DNA of 64,000 bases from the NCBI RefSeq assembly GCF_001592305.1, contig NZ_BCWR01000001.1:372001-436000 (forward strand), read 5' to 3'. The notes under the pieces were generated by a model. The model made no database searches. It saw only the letters and a program-made list of their open reading frames with translations, and was not told where the DNA came from. This document shows positions 15,123 through 23,975 of this stretch, in pieces (position 1 is the stretch's first letter; the number at the start of each line of letters is the position of its first letter). Made by a program: the position numbers and the translations under genes. Origin of the DNA: Hydrogenophaga taeniospiralis CCUG 15921. Its GTDB lineage: Bacteria; Pseudomonadota; Gammaproteobacteria; Burkholderiales; Burkholderiaceae_C.

Positions 15123-16031
15123 ATGGAACACGAAAAGCCCTCTGCCCCGCCCCTTCCCGTGGGTCACGCCCCCGCCACGCACACCACCGACGAGCGCCTG
15201 GTGGAGCTCGCGCTGTCGGGCGACGTGGCTTCGCTGGACACCTTGCTGCGCCGCCACCAGGCGTGGCTGTACAACGTGGCGCTGCGCATGCTCCAGCAAC
15301 CGCAGGACGCCGAAGAAGCCACACAGGAAAGTCTGCTGAAGATCGTCACCCACCTGTCCACTTTTCGAGGCCACAGCGCCTTCAGCACCTGGGCCTACCG
15401 CATCGCCTTCAACCTCCTTCTGGACCGCAAGCGCAGCCGCCCGGAGATCGCGGTACAGGGTTTTGACTGCTATGCCGACTACCTGGCGCAGGCCTCGGAC
15501 GAAGACCTGGGCGCCGAGCATGGCTCCGCGCCCGAGCGGCATTTGCTGGTGGAAGAAGCCAAACTCAGTTGCATGATGGGCATGCTTTTGTGCCTGGACC
15601 GCCAACAGCGTCTGGTGTTCGTGCTGGGCGAGGTGTTCGAGGTGAACGACACCGTGGGCAGCCAGGTGCTGGACATCAGCAAAGACAACTTCCGCCAGTT
15701 GCTGTCCCGTGCACGCAAGGACCTGAGCGCCTTCATGCAAGACCGCTGCGGCCTGGTGAACCCGCGCAACCCCTGCCGCTGCGCGCGCAAGACCCGGGCT
15801 TTCGTGCGTGACGGCGTGGTGGACCCCGGGCAACTGGTGTTCGCCAGATCGCACTACATCCGCATCAAGGACATTTCAGTCCAGGGCCGCAAGGCGTTTG
15901 AGCGCCTGGTGGGCGACACCAACACCGCTCTGTACCGCGATCACCCGTTTGTCGACGCTCCCGATCTGGTCTCGGGCTTGCGCCAGACGCTGGCGAGCGA
16001 CGGCTTTCAGTCTCTGCTTCACATCAACTGA
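15123..16031 (+). CDS. ECF-type RNA polymerase sigma factor with a C-terminal extension
   Basis: 302 aa. Region 2 is clear (LLRRHQAWLYNVALRMLQQP then QDAEEATQESLLKIVTHLST, with FSTWAYRIAFNLLLDRKR), and region 4 is at about 145-200 (CLDRQQRLVFVLGEVFEV, ISKDNFRQLLSRARKDL). About 90 further residues follow, beginning NPRNPCRCARKTRAF. The cysteine pair and basic patch suggest a metal- or redox-sensitive regulatory tail, which would explain why no anti-sigma gene is adjacent. The next gene, an NTF2-like protein 24 bases downstream, is probably its partner or target. The inducing signal is unknown. Confidence 0.9.
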   Translation: MEHEKPSAPPLPVGHAPATHTTDERLVELALSGDVASLDTLLRRHQAWLYNVALRMLQQPQDAEEATQESLLKIVTHLSTFRGHSAFSTWAYRIAFNLLLDRKRSRPEIAVQGFDCYADYLAQASDEDLGAEHGSAPERHLLVEEAKLSCMMGMLLCLDRQQRLVFVLGEVFEVNDTVGSQVLDISKDNFRQLLSRARKDLSAFMQDRCGLVNPRNPCRCARKTRAFVRDGVVDPGQLVFARSHYIRIKDISVQGRKAFERLVGDTNTALYRDHPFVDAPDLVSGLRQTLASDGFQSLLHIN

Positions 16032-16055
16032 CCGACACCCCCAAGGAGCCGCACC

Positions 16056-16463
16056 ATGCCCACGCCCCCATTCAACGACCCGGTACAGCAGGACATCTGG
16101 ACCACACTGCGCGCCCTCAACGACGCCTGGACCCAGGGCGACCCGGACGACCTTGCGCGCTATTTCCACCGCAACATGATCGCCATCACGGCCACCGAGC
16201 GCGAGCGCATCAACGGCGGCGCGGCCTGCGTGGCGGGCTGGAAGGGCTTCGCCACGTCCACCCGCATCCACCACTGGACGGAGATCGATCCCGTCATCCA
16301 CGTCTATGGCGATTCGGCCGTCGTCGCCTACGACTTCGACATGTCCTTCGACATGAACGGCCAGACGGTTCACATGGGCGGGCGCGACATGTACTTCTTC
16401 GTGAAAGAGGACGGGCGGTGGTGGGCGGTGGCCGACCAGTACTCCGCCTACCCGGCGACCTGA
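16056..16463 (+). CDS. SnoaL/DUF4440-type NTF2-fold protein
   Basis: 135 aa. The reading (LRALNDAWTQGDPDDLARYF, ending DMYFFVKEDGRWWAVADQYS) is that of the NTF2-like superfamily, alpha+beta cone proteins that bind small molecules or act as isomerase-like enzymes. No signal peptide. It lies 24 bases after the sigma-factor gene and is probably co-transcribed. NTF2-like domains are also fused to, or encoded with, some ECF sigma factors, where they tune sigma activity. That role here is inference. It converges with the SDR gene, with only 5 bases between stops. Confidence 0.85.
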   Translation: MPTPPFNDPVQQDIWTTLRALNDAWTQGDPDDLARYFHRNMIAITATERERINGGAACVAGWKGFATSTRIHHWTEIDPVIHVYGDSAVVAYDFDMSFDMNGQTVHMGGRDMYFFVKEDGRWWAVADQYSAYPAT

Positions 16464-16468
16464 GCGGA

Positions 16469-17167
16469 TCAGACCAACCCGGTGACGGGAATCGACGCGC
16501 CGTGCACGGCGCGGGCGGCGTCGGAGGCCAGGAACACCATCACGTCGGCCAGCGCCTGCGGCGCCACCCACTGCGTGGGGTCGGCATCGGGCATGGCGGC
16601 GCGGTTTTCCGGGGTGTCGATGATGGAGGGCAGCACGCAGTTGACGTTGATGCCCCGGCCCTTGAGCTCGGCCGACATGGACTCCGTCATGCGCATCAGC
16701 GCGCTCTTGGACGCCGCGTAGGCGCCCATCTGCGCGCCGCCGCGCTGCGCGCCCATGGCGCCCACGGTGACGATGCGCCCGCCGCCCCCCCCGGCCACCA
16801 TGCGCGGCACCACGGCCGCGCTGATGGGCAGCAGCGCACGCAGGTTGATGTCGAGCAGGAAGTCCAGCGTCTGGGCGCTGGTGGTGTGCACCTCTTCGCC
16901 CATGCGAAAGCCGCCGGCCAGGTGGCACAACACGTCAACACCGCCGAATTTCCCGGCCACCTGCTGCACCGCCGCCTCCACCTGGAGCTTGTCCAGCAGG
17001 TTGAGTGGCACGCACAGCTGGTCGGCGCTGTCGGGCCCGTAGGCACGGCGCAGCGCTTCGGCGTTCAGGTCGAACAAGGCCAGCCGGTAGCCCCGCGCCC
17101 CGAAGGCGTGGGCCACGGCCTGCCCGAGGTTGCCGGCCGCGCCGGTGACGATCACGACTTTGCTCAT
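16469..17167 (-). CDS. short-chain dehydrogenase/reductase
   Basis: 232 aa, classical SDR. The N-terminal dinucleotide-binding motif is VTGAAGNLGQAVAHAFG, LCHLAGG replaces the usual NNAG, and the catalytic Tyr-x3-Lys is in GAYAASKSALMRMTES. It is coupled to phhA by an ATGA overlap (17164-17167) as the last gene of a phhB-phhA-SDR operon. A Phe/Tyr-linked role, such as pterin or aromatic intermediate reduction, is possible (a dihydropteridine reductase would complete the PhhAB cycle), but the sequence alone does not prove it. Confidence 0.85.
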   Translation of the reverse strand: MSKVVIVTGAAGNLGQAVAHAFGARGYRLALFDLNAEALRRAYGPDSADQLCVPLNLLDKLQVEAAVQQVAGKFGGVDVLCHLAGGFRMGEEVHTTSAQTLDFLLDINLRALLPISAAVVPRMVAGGGGGRIVTVGAMGAQRGGAQMGAYAASKSALMRMTESMSAELKGRGINVNCVLPSIIDTPENRAAMPDADPTQWVAPQALADVMVFLASDAARAVHGASIPVTGLV

Positions 17168-18060
17168 GTGGCGGTTCCTTGTTTTCTGGCGTGGTGGTAG
17201 CTGCCGTCGCCGCGGCTGAACACCTGGTCGGTGGGCAGCACGTCGCCGGGTTGCAGCTCGGGGGCTCGCGTGGCGCTTTCGTACAGCGGCGCGAAGTCGA
17301 TGCGGGTGAATTCGAGCAGTTCGTCCAGATCGCGGATCACGAAATAGGTTTCCTGGAAATCGTCGATGCGGTAGTTGGTGCGCATCACGCGCTCCAGGTC
17401 GAAGCGGATGCGGTTGGGCGAGGGGCTGTCCAGGCAGAACTGCGACTCGGTGTAGGACGAGGCGATGCCCGAGCCATACAGGCGCAGGCCGTCGCCTTGC
17501 TGCAGCAGGCCGAATTCCACCGTGTACCAGTACACCCGCGCGAGCTGACTCAGGTTGCCCAGCTTCTGCGCCCGCAGGCCGCCCTGGCCGTAGGCCTGGA
17601 TGAAGTCGGCGATGGCCGGGTTCATGAGCATGGGCACGTGGCCGAACACGTCGTGGAACACGTCGGGCTCTTCGAGGTAGTCCAGCTCGTGCGGCTTGCG
17701 GATGAAGTTGCCCGCCGGGAAGCGGCGGTTGGCCAGGTGGTCGAAGAACACGTCGTCGGGCACCAGGCCCGGCACGGCCACCACCTGCCAGCCGGTGCGC
17801 GGCATCAGCACCTCGGAGAGGTGGCGAAAGTCGGGGATTTCATCGGCGCCGATGGGCAGGTCGCGCATGCCTTGCACGAACTCGTCGCAGGCGCGCCCGG
17901 GCAGCAGCTTCGTCTGGCGCTCATACAGCGTCTTCCAGGTGGCGTGGTCGGCGGGGGTGTAGTGCTCCCAGCCTTGCGAGATGGTCCAGTCGGCGTTCTC
18001 GGGGCGGCCGGCGTCTCCGGCGGCCAGGCCGTGTTTGGGTGCGGCGGTGTCGGTCAGCAT
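17164..18060 (-). CDS. phhA: phenylalanine 4-monooxygenase
   Basis: 298 aa from ATG 18060. The iron ligands of aromatic amino acid hydroxylases are present: His136 and His141 in DVFHDVFGHVPML and Glu182 in YWYTVEFGL. The pterin-binding segment LPIGADEIPDFRHLSEVL fits the bacterial single-domain enzyme, which converts phenylalanine to tyrosine with tetrahydropterin and O2. The gene follows phhB by one base and overlaps the SDR downstream. An Lrp-type regulator is divergent, so the operon is probably induced by phenylalanine or tyrosine. Confidence 0.97.
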   Translation of the reverse strand: MLTDTAAPKHGLAAGDAGRPENADWTISQGWEHYTPADHATWKTLYERQTKLLPGRACDEFVQGMRDLPIGADEIPDFRHLSEVLMPRTGWQVVAVPGLVPDDVFFDHLANRRFPAGNFIRKPHELDYLEEPDVFHDVFGHVPMLMNPAIADFIQAYGQGGLRAQKLGNLSQLARVYWYTVEFGLLQQGDGLRLYGSGIASSYTESQFCLDSPSPNRIRFDLERVMRTNYRIDDFQETYFVIRDLDELLEFTRIDFAPLYESATRAPELQPGDVLPTDQVFSRGDGSYHHARKQGTAT

Positions 18061-18061
18061 C

Positions 18062-18370
18062 TCAGCCTCCGTTGCGCGTGAACGCGGCGTAGGCGCCGTC
18101 GGCGGCCCTGGCCCAGGTGATGTCGCGCTCCGACAGTCCGTTGGCGTCGTGCGTGGTGAGGGTGATGTCCACGCGGTTGTAGACGTTGAACCACTCGGGG
18201 TGGTGGTCCAGCCGCTCCGACACCAGGGCCATCTGCGCCATGAAGCCGAAGGCCTCGGCGAAGTTGGCAAAACGCAAGCTGCGCGAGATCGCGCCGCGCT
18301 CGCTGTCCAGCGCCCAGGCGGGCAGATGGCTCAGTTGCTCGCGGGCGGTTTGTGCATCCAGGGGGGTCAT
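18062..18370 (-). CDS. phhB: pterin-4a-carbinolamine dehydratase
   Basis: 102 aa from the ATG at 18370, with GGAGA about 8 bases upstream. The family signature [20 protein letters not shown] is complete, including the catalytic His pair and the Trp/Asn positions. It regenerates quinonoid dihydropterin from the 4a-carbinolamine made by PhhA, so the pairing with phhA one base downstream is functional. It is the first gene of the minus-strand operon and diverges from the Lrp-type gene at 18503. Confidence 0.95.
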   Translation of the reverse strand: MTPLDAQTAREQLSHLPAWALDSERGAISRSLRFANFAEAFGFMAQMALVSERLDHHPEWFNVYNRVDITLTTHDANGLSERDITWARAADGAYAAFTRNGG

Positions 18371-18445
18371 GGGGTGGTCTCCTTCGTTGTGGTGTGCGGG
18401 CTCGAACGTGGCCCTGGCAACAGCTGTGCAGTTTGCGCCGTATCG

Positions 18446-18459
18446 GAGACAATTTGCTC
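18446..18459. promoter_or_regulatory. Lrp/AsnC-type box between phhB and its regulator
   Basis: GAGACAATTTGCTC, with arms GAG/CTC around a central AATT, resembles Lrp-family boxes and is in the 132-base gap between two divergent genes. Probably bound by the product of the gene at 18503 to control both promoters. Confidence 0.45.
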
Positions 18460-18502
18460 TCATATCGGGCCACGGATTGCCTTCCATTGAAGAAACCCTT
18501 GC

Positions 18503-19000
18503 ATGAACAACGACTTGACCGAAGATTCCTTGCATCCCTCATCGCTCGACCGGCTGGACCGGCGCATCCTGTCGGCCCTGCAGGCCAACGGGCGCATCAG
18601 CAACCAGGAGCTGGCGCAAGCGGTGCACCTCTCGCCGGCGCAGAGCAACCGGCGCCACAAGCGGCTGGAGAGCGCGGGCTACATCCAGCGCTATGAGGCA
18701 CGGCTGGACGCGCACCGGCTGGGCCTGGGCGTGACCGCCTTCGTGCACGTGTCGATGGAGCGCGGGCAGCACAAGGAGGTGCTGAAGTTCCAGCGCACCG
18801 TGGGCAAGATGCCGCAGGTGCTGGAGTGCTATGCGGTGACGGGCGATTTCGACTACGTCTGCAAGATCGTGGCGCACGACCTCAAGAGCCTGTCGGACTT
18901 CCTGCTCGGCACGCTGGCGCAGCTGCCGGGCGTGAGCAGCGTGCGCTCCAGCATCTGCCTGAACGAGCTGAAGTGCACGAGCGCGCTGCCGCTGGACTGA
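18503..19000 (+). CDS. Lrp/AsnC-family transcriptional regulator
   Basis: 165 aa. The N-terminal winged helix-turn-helix ([20 protein letters not shown], then [20 protein letters not shown]) and a C-terminal RAM domain ([25 protein letters not shown]) are typical, with the G-D-x-D-Y effector-binding pattern. It reads away from phhB, so it most likely activates or represses phenylalanine hydroxylation in response to an aromatic amino acid. The start at 18503 was chosen for the length typical of the family. In Pseudomonas this role is filled by the unrelated PhhR. Confidence 0.93.
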   Translation: MNNDLTEDSLHPSSLDRLDRRILSALQANGRISNQELAQAVHLSPAQSNRRHKRLESAGYIQRYEARLDAHRLGLGVTAFVHVSMERGQHKEVLKFQRTVGKMPQVLECYAVTGDFDYVCKIVAHDLKSLSDFLLGTLAQLPGVSSVRSSICLNELKCTSALPLD

Positions 19001-19023
19001 GCGGCTGAGCCCGCACCCTCGGA

Positions 19024-19284
19024 TCAGCCGGCCCCGGGCGGCGGCGATGGTGAAGGTGTTGGGCTTCTGACGGACGGCTCTGAGCACCCATGCCAGCGCA
19101 ATTGCAGCGCCAGCAGGAACACCCGAGCGGCCAGGGCGCGGCGTTCGCGCTGTTCACGCGGTGCCCGGTCGAGGTGAGCGCCCGATCGCAGGGCCTCGCG
19201 CGTGGCGATTAGTTCCCGATGCAGCGCGGCCGAAGCGGCGCGCTGCATCGGCCGAGGCGCCATGTAGCGTGGCATGCCACTCAT
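19024..19284 (-). CDS. 86-aa basic protein of unknown function
   Basis: Starts by an ATGA overlap with the stop of the DUF457 gene at 19281, so translation is likely coupled. The sequence is basic and helical (HRELIATREALRSGAHLDRA, REQRERRALAARVFLLALQL) and ends in a Ser/Pro-rich tail. No family is recognised. Evidence for reality is the coupling and the absence of any other feature in the interval; the composition could also be chance in high-GC DNA. Confidence 0.4.
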   Translation of the reverse strand: MSGMPRYMAPRPMQRAASAALHRELIATREALRSGAHLDRAPREQRERRALAARVFLLALQLRWHGCSEPSVRSPTPSPSPPPGAG

Positions 19285-19856
19285 GGGAATGCCTTTGCCC
19301 CGCGAGCTACGGTGCGAGCGGGCATTGTGGGAGCGGCAGTGCGCAGTCGCCGCCAGCCCCAGCGCAGCCACACCGCCGCGAGGCTGGACACGACCAGCGG
19401 GATGCCGATCCAGATCAGTTCCCTGCGCAGACGCTCCATGCCGAACAGCGGCACGCCACGCATCGGTACCGGCCGCCAGTCCAGGCAGATGCGCGCGTCG
19501 TCGAGCGGCCAGAGCCAGGCGTTGCAGATGCCCCGGTCCAGCAAGCCGTCGAGCCAGGGATGCGAGAGCGTGCACAGCGCCAGGAAGGCCGCCGCGCCGA
19601 GCTGCCGGCCTCGCCCGGGCCCCGCCCACAGGGCGCCAAAGGCCCCCAGGGCCAGGGCGAAGCCGATGGAGTGCGTGAAGCCCCGGTGCCCGTAGGGGCC
19701 GCCGTACCGGTCGATCCCGAGCGTGACGAGGGCGAAGTCGGCATCGGGCAGCACGGCAAAGACCGCACCCGCCAGGGTGAGCCGCCAGCCCACGGTGCGC
19801 GAGCCGATCGCCACCGCCAGCGCGATGGCCGGGGCGAAGTGGAGGTAGGTGGCCAT
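19281..19856 (-). CDS. membrane-bound metal-dependent hydrolase, DUF457/YdjM-like
   Basis: 191 aa with four or more hydrophobic segments. The metal-ligand motifs of the YdjM/DUF457 family are present: PDADFALV (about 37-44), YGHRGFTHSIGFA (about 55-67) and TLSHPWLDGLLDRG (about 96-109). Members sit in the inner membrane. E. coli YdjM is an SOS gene, but the biochemical role remains uncertain. A small basic ORF is translationally coupled downstream. No LexA box was seen upstream, and the gene is only 16 bases from the creD stop, so it may be read through from the creBCD operon. Confidence 0.85.
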   Translation of the reverse strand: MATYLHFAPAIALAVAIGSRTVGWRLTLAGAVFAVLPDADFALVTLGIDRYGGPYGHRGFTHSIGFALALGAFGALWAGPGRGRQLGAAAFLALCTLSHPWLDGLLDRGICNAWLWPLDDARICLDWRPVPMRGVPLFGMERLRRELIWIGIPLVVSSLAAVWLRWGWRRLRTAAPTMPARTVARGAKAFP

Positions 19857-19872
19857 GGCCGCTCCACCGCGC

Positions 19873-21255
19873 TCAGACCACGGGATCTGGTGATGGCGTC
19901 CGCGGTGAACCCTGGGGCGCCGTCGGCCTGGGTTCGCTGCCCATCACGTTGTACCAGTCGAGCTTGCGGGTGGCGACCATGATGGCGGCGAGCACGCCAA
20001 AGAGCAGCAGCGAGCCCATCATCAGCGCGTTGTCTTCGGACACCAGGATGCCATAGAGCACGCCGTACAGCGCCACCAGCATGCCGCTCATGCCCAGGCT
20101 GGGCCGCCAGCCACCGAGCACGTGGCGCAGGTAGTGGCCCATCAACGAGATGCAGGCCAGGCTGGCGAGCAGGTAGGCCCAGAGGAAGTCGAGGTGCTCC
20201 GACAACGAGAGCAGCAACAGAAAGAACAGCACCAGCGCGGCGCCGATCATCAGGTACTGCATGGGGTGGATGCGCCAGCGCTTGACCATCTCCAGCACGA
20301 AGAAGGCGGCGAAGGTGAGCACGATGAACATCATGGCGTACTTGGTGGCGCGCTCGGTGAGGCGGTACACGTCCACTGGGTTGTCGAGCGAGACCGAGAA
20401 GCTTTCAGCGGCAACGCCTTCCTTGCCTTCCGAGAGGAAGCGCTGCTGCGCCTGGGTGGACAGCGATGGCACGCTCCAGCTGGCTTCGAAGCCCTGGGCG
20501 GAGACGCTGCGGCTGCGCGGCAGAAAGTCACCGCCAAAGCTCGGGTGCGGCCAGGGCGAGGTCAGCGTCACCTTGTTGTCGTCGGCCAGCGGCACGAAGC
20601 CTATGCGGCCGGTGCCCGCCAGATCCATGCCGAGCGTGAAGTCCAGCGTGGCGCCGGGTTGCAGCAGCGCCGCGTCCACTGCGGCGGCCAGCGGCAAAGG
20701 CAGTTGCTCGGCGGCCGGCGACGCGGTGACGGCCAGGGTCTTGCCGCCCAGGGCAAGTTCGGGCCGGCCCAGCAGGCCGCGCAGGTCGCTCACACCCAGC
20801 GTCAGCCAGGGTTGCCCGAGCGTGATCTGGCCGCCTTTCTCACGCGCCGCCACACCGGTCCAGACAAAGCGCCCGGTGCTGTCGTGGCGGCTGTTGTAGA
20901 CCGTGACCGGGAAGATGCCGCGCCAGCGCGTCTCGGTGGTGAGGCGGCTGCGCGTGTCCATGGTGGACGGGAACACGGTCGCCACGCGGGTTTCCTTGAC
21001 GGTCTCTTCGCGCTTCGTGTTCTTCTCGACGTCGACGACCAGCGTGCGGGTGTAGGTCTCGGTGTAAGGCACGTGCAGCACGGGCCCGGTCAGCGTCTGG
21101 CCACCCGAGTGGGCGCGCGCCACGGCCTGGGTGGCGGCGTTGCGATTCATGCTGCGCTCCTGGATCACATCGCGCACCATCATCAGGGGAATGGACAGCA
21201 GGAGCATCAGGAAACCGATGACCAGCGTCTTGCTCAGCAGGGGGTATTTGTTCAA
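19873..21255 (-). CDS. creD: inner-membrane protein CreD
   Basis: 460 aa. An N-terminal membrane segment (LVIGFLMLLLSIPLMMVRDV) is followed by a large periplasmic domain with the CreD phrase ARAHSGGQTLTGPVLHVPYT. A cluster of five to six C-terminal membrane helices follows (YLMIGAALVLFFLLLLSLSE, LLFGVLAAIMVATRKLDW). It is the output of the CreBC two-component system, and in some bacteria its induction changes beta-lactam and colicin tolerance. The gene follows creC after 84 bases on the same strand. Confidence 0.92.
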   Translation of the reverse strand: MNKYPLLSKTLVIGFLMLLLSIPLMMVRDVIQERSMNRNAATQAVARAHSGGQTLTGPVLHVPYTETYTRTLVVDVEKNTKREETVKETRVATVFPSTMDTRSRLTTETRWRGIFPVTVYNSRHDSTGRFVWTGVAAREKGGQITLGQPWLTLGVSDLRGLLGRPELALGGKTLAVTASPAAEQLPLPLAAAVDAALLQPGATLDFTLGMDLAGTGRIGFVPLADDNKVTLTSPWPHPSFGGDFLPRSRSVSAQGFEASWSVPSLSTQAQQRFLSEGKEGVAAESFSVSLDNPVDVYRLTERATKYAMMFIVLTFAAFFVLEMVKRWRIHPMQYLMIGAALVLFFLLLLSLSEHLDFLWAYLLASLACISLMGHYLRHVLGGWRPSLGMSGMLVALYGVLYGILVSEDNALMMGSLLLFGVLAAIMVATRKLDWYNVMGSEPRPTAPQGSPRTPSPDPVV

Positions 21256-21339
21256 TTCAGACTCCGTGGTTGGGGAACGGAGCCATTCTTGAAAACGCCG
21301 GTGCGGTGCTCGCGCAGGCGGTGTGAAGCGGGTGTGAAA

Positions 21340-22779
21340 TCAGCCCTTCAGGCGCCAGGTGGCCAGGCAGCCGGGCGACCCTTCGACGTTCTGCACGCGG
21401 ATCTCGCCGCCGTGCAGGTCGCTCACCTCTTTCACCAGACACAGGCCCAGGCCCGAGCTCTTCTCTTGCGTGTCGCCGCGTGGCAGCGAGTAGAAGCGCT
21501 CGAAGATGCGCCCCTGCGCATAGTCGGGCACGCCCGGGCCTTCGTCGCGCACCGACCATTCGACGCTGCCGCCGTCCTGGGCGATGCGAAGCGTGAGCGC
21601 CCCGCCGGTGGGCGAAAAGTCGATCGCGTTGTCCAGCAGGTTCTGCAGCGCCTGGGCCAGCAGGAAACGGTTGCCCAACACGGCGACGCCCTGCCCCAGC
21701 TCGTCCACCACGCGCAGCGCCTTGCGCCGCAGGCGCGGCTCCAGCGCCTGCACCCGCTCGCGCGTGAGGGCCGAGAGATCGATGCGCTCCACCGGCCCGA
21801 GCTGGCGCATCTGCTCCACCTGGGCCAGGCCGAGCAGCTTGTCGATGAGCTGCTGCAGGCGCTCGGTCTGGCGCTGGATGTTGGCGGCAAAGCGGTCGCG
21901 CTCGGCCTCGGGCAGCGGCTCCTGCAGCAGTTCGGCCGCGCCGCGTATGGCCGCCAGCGGGCTCTTGAGCTCGTGCGTGAGCGTGTGCACGTAGTGCTCG
22001 ACGTAGGCCTTGTCTTCGAGCTTCAGGCGCATGCGCTCGACCGCCTGGGCCAGGTCGCTGAACTCGGTGTTGCCGGAGAGCCGCCCCATGCGCGGCAGCG
22101 CGGCGCGCTCGCCCTGCGCGACCGCGTTGGCGTAGCGGCGCAGCCGCGAAAGCGAGCTGGCCATCCACCAGGTGAACAGCAGGCCGACGAACAGCGAGAT
22201 GCCGAGCAGGCCCCAGGACCAGTTGAGGATGCGGTCGCGGCTGCGCTGGATGTAGGGCTCCAGCGTCTGGTTGGGCCGCGAGACGGTGAGCACGCCGATA
22301 ATCCGCGCGCCATCGCGGATGGGCGCGGCCACGTGCATCACCGTGCGGTCGGCGTCGTAGGGGCTTTCACCGCTGGAGCGCGCGCCGTACTCGCCGCGCA
22401 GGGTTTTGTAGACGTCGTTCCAGCGCGAATGGTCTTGCCCGATGTCCTGCCCGCGGCTGTCGAACACGACGATGCCGCGCGCGTCGGTGACGGTGATGCG
22501 GGTGTGAATGCGGTCCTTATGGAAACCCCAGATCGAGGCATTGGGCTTGAGCGTGGGCAGCGCCGTCATCGCCTGCGCGAAGCCGCCGCTGGCGATCACC
22601 CCGGCCTTCATGTCGGGCGCGGCGAGCTGTGCAAAGCCGTAGGCCGCGTCCACCAGACTGTCTTCCATGGCCAGGCGTGTGCCGGGCTTGACCTCTTCCA
22701 GAAAGATGCGCAGCACCACGAACAGCGCCAGGCCCAGGATCAGGAAGAAACCGAGCAGGAGTCGAAGGCCAATGCGCAT
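21340..22779 (-). CDS. creC: sensor histidine kinase CreC
   Basis: 479 aa. Membrane helices at residues about 5-27 and 188-207 enclose a periplasmic sensor domain, then a HAMP region. The phosphoacceptor His269 is in YVHTLTHELKSPLAAIRGAA, and the ATPase has N (LLDNAIDFSPTGG), G1 (VRDEGPGVPDYAQGRIFERF) and G2 (SSGLGLCLVKEV) boxes. With creB it is a phosphorelay whose target is creD. The start is 1 base after the creB stop. Confidence 0.93.
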   Translation of the reverse strand: MRIGLRLLLGFFLILGLALFVVLRIFLEEVKPGTRLAMEDSLVDAAYGFAQLAAPDMKAGVIASGGFAQAMTALPTLKPNASIWGFHKDRIHTRITVTDARGIVVFDSRGQDIGQDHSRWNDVYKTLRGEYGARSSGESPYDADRTVMHVAAPIRDGARIIGVLTVSRPNQTLEPYIQRSRDRILNWSWGLLGISLFVGLLFTWWMASSLSRLRRYANAVAQGERAALPRMGRLSGNTEFSDLAQAVERMRLKLEDKAYVEHYVHTLTHELKSPLAAIRGAAELLQEPLPEAERDRFAANIQRQTERLQQLIDKLLGLAQVEQMRQLGPVERIDLSALTRERVQALEPRLRRKALRVVDELGQGVAVLGNRFLLAQALQNLLDNAIDFSPTGGALTLRIAQDGGSVEWSVRDEGPGVPDYAQGRIFERFYSLPRGDTQEKSSGLGLCLVKEVSDLHGGEIRVQNVEGSPGCLATWRLKG

Positions 22780-22780
22780 G

Positions 22781-23476
22781 TCAGATCTGAATCGAATAGC
22801 CCATGTTGCGATGCGTCTGGATCAGCTCGGCCGCCACGCCGCGCTCGCGCAGCTTGGCGCGCACCAGCTTCACGTGCGCGTCCACCGTACGCTCCGACGA
22901 GTCGGGCGCATCGCCCCAAACGAGGTCCATGAGTTCGCGGCGAGAGAAGATGCGTTGCGGACGCCTGATCAGCGTGGCCAGCAGCAGGTACTCGTAGCGG
23001 GTGAGCGCGAGCGGTTGGCCATCGCATCGGATGCGCTGGCTGGCTTCGTCCAGTTGCAGCGGCAACCCCACGGCCGTGGCCGCTGTGGCCTGCGCTGGTG
23101 CTGCGGGGCGCCCCGCGCTGCGCCGCAGGATCGCACGCACGCGGGCGCAGACCTCGCGCGGTGAAAAAGGTTTGCTCACATAGTCGTCCGCGCCCAGCTC
23201 CAGGCCCAGCACGCGATCAATCTCCTCGCTGCGCGCGGTCAGGAAAACGATGGGCAGCTCGCTGGTCTTGCGGATGACGCGGCACACGTCGAAGCCATTG
23301 CCATCGGGCACGCCCACGTCGAGGATGGCGAGGTCGGGCGCCTGGGTGCGGAAGGCCGCGAGCGCCTCGCTCGCGAGCTGCACATGCGTGACCTCGAAGC
23401 CTTCGCTCTTCAGCGCGTACAGCAGGGTGTCGGCGATGGCCGGTTCGTCTTCGAGCAAGAGGATGCGTTGCGCCAT
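22781..23476 (-). CDS. creB: response regulator CreB
   Basis: 231 aa of the OmpR type. The receiver domain has acidic pocket residues ED at 9-10, phosphoacceptor Asp53 in LAILDVGVPDGNGF and Lys near 105 in DDYVSKPFSPRE. The winged-helix domain is GQPLALTRYEYLLLATLIRR then SERTVDAHVKLVRAKLRE. It is the first gene of the creBCD minus-strand operon and would control creD expression. Confidence 0.95.
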   Translation of the reverse strand: MAQRILLLEDEPAIADTLLYALKSEGFEVTHVQLASEALAAFRTQAPDLAILDVGVPDGNGFDVCRVIRKTSELPIVFLTARSEEIDRVLGLELGADDYVSKPFSPREVCARVRAILRRSAGRPAAPAQATAATAVGLPLQLDEASQRIRCDGQPLALTRYEYLLLATLIRRPQRIFSRRELMDLVWGDAPDSSERTVDAHVKLVRAKLRERGVAAELIQTHRNMGYSIQI

Positions 23477-23541
23477 GGGGGTCTCGGTGGGTGCGTCACT
23501 CCGTGATCATAGGTGCCGTTCGAGGCACGCCCCCGCGCGGG

Positions 23542-23904
23542 TCAGGCGTGCCGCGCAGCTTCCAGCGCGAGTGGAACGTAGGGCGCCACATGCTGGACCG
23601 CGATGTCCTCTATGCTGGTGAGCTTGATGTGGCGACGCAGCTTGCCCGAGCCCTGCAAGACCTTGTGCGGGTCGGACATGGCCGCACCGTGCCCGAACTC
23701 CAGGGACACGTGGGCGCTGTACGCAAACACGCCGCAGAACGGCATACCGTCCGCCGAAAACAGAAAGCCGCCGTACTTGACCTCGTCCGTCGCGGTCGGC
23801 ACGGTTTTCTGAATGAGCGCGCGCAGTTGCGAGACCAGCTGGAAGTGGGTCTCGCTGGTGAGGCGGATGTCGCTAAGCAAATCGTGAATGCGTTGGCTGG
23901 TCAT
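23542..23904 (-). CDS. DUF1801 (YdhG-like) protein
   Basis: 120 aa. The family landmarks (LIQKTVPTATDEVKYGGFLF, HVSLEFGHGAAM, GSGKLRRHIKLTSIEDI) match DUF1801, a small cytosolic fold related to the frataxin-like/YdhG group with unknown function. It stands alone on the minus strand between creB and the GntR regulator. Confidence 0.85.
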   Translation of the reverse strand: MTSQRIHDLLSDIRLTSETHFQLVSQLRALIQKTVPTATDEVKYGGFLFSADGMPFCGVFAYSAHVSLEFGHGAAMSDPHKVLQGSGKLRRHIKLTSIEDIAVQHVAPYVPLALEAARHA

Positions 23905-23975
23905 GGTGGGTCGTGGTCTGCTGAAGATGCCGCAAGCCTACGTGAGCCTGCTGACAACTGGGTGGCAGCAGCCAC

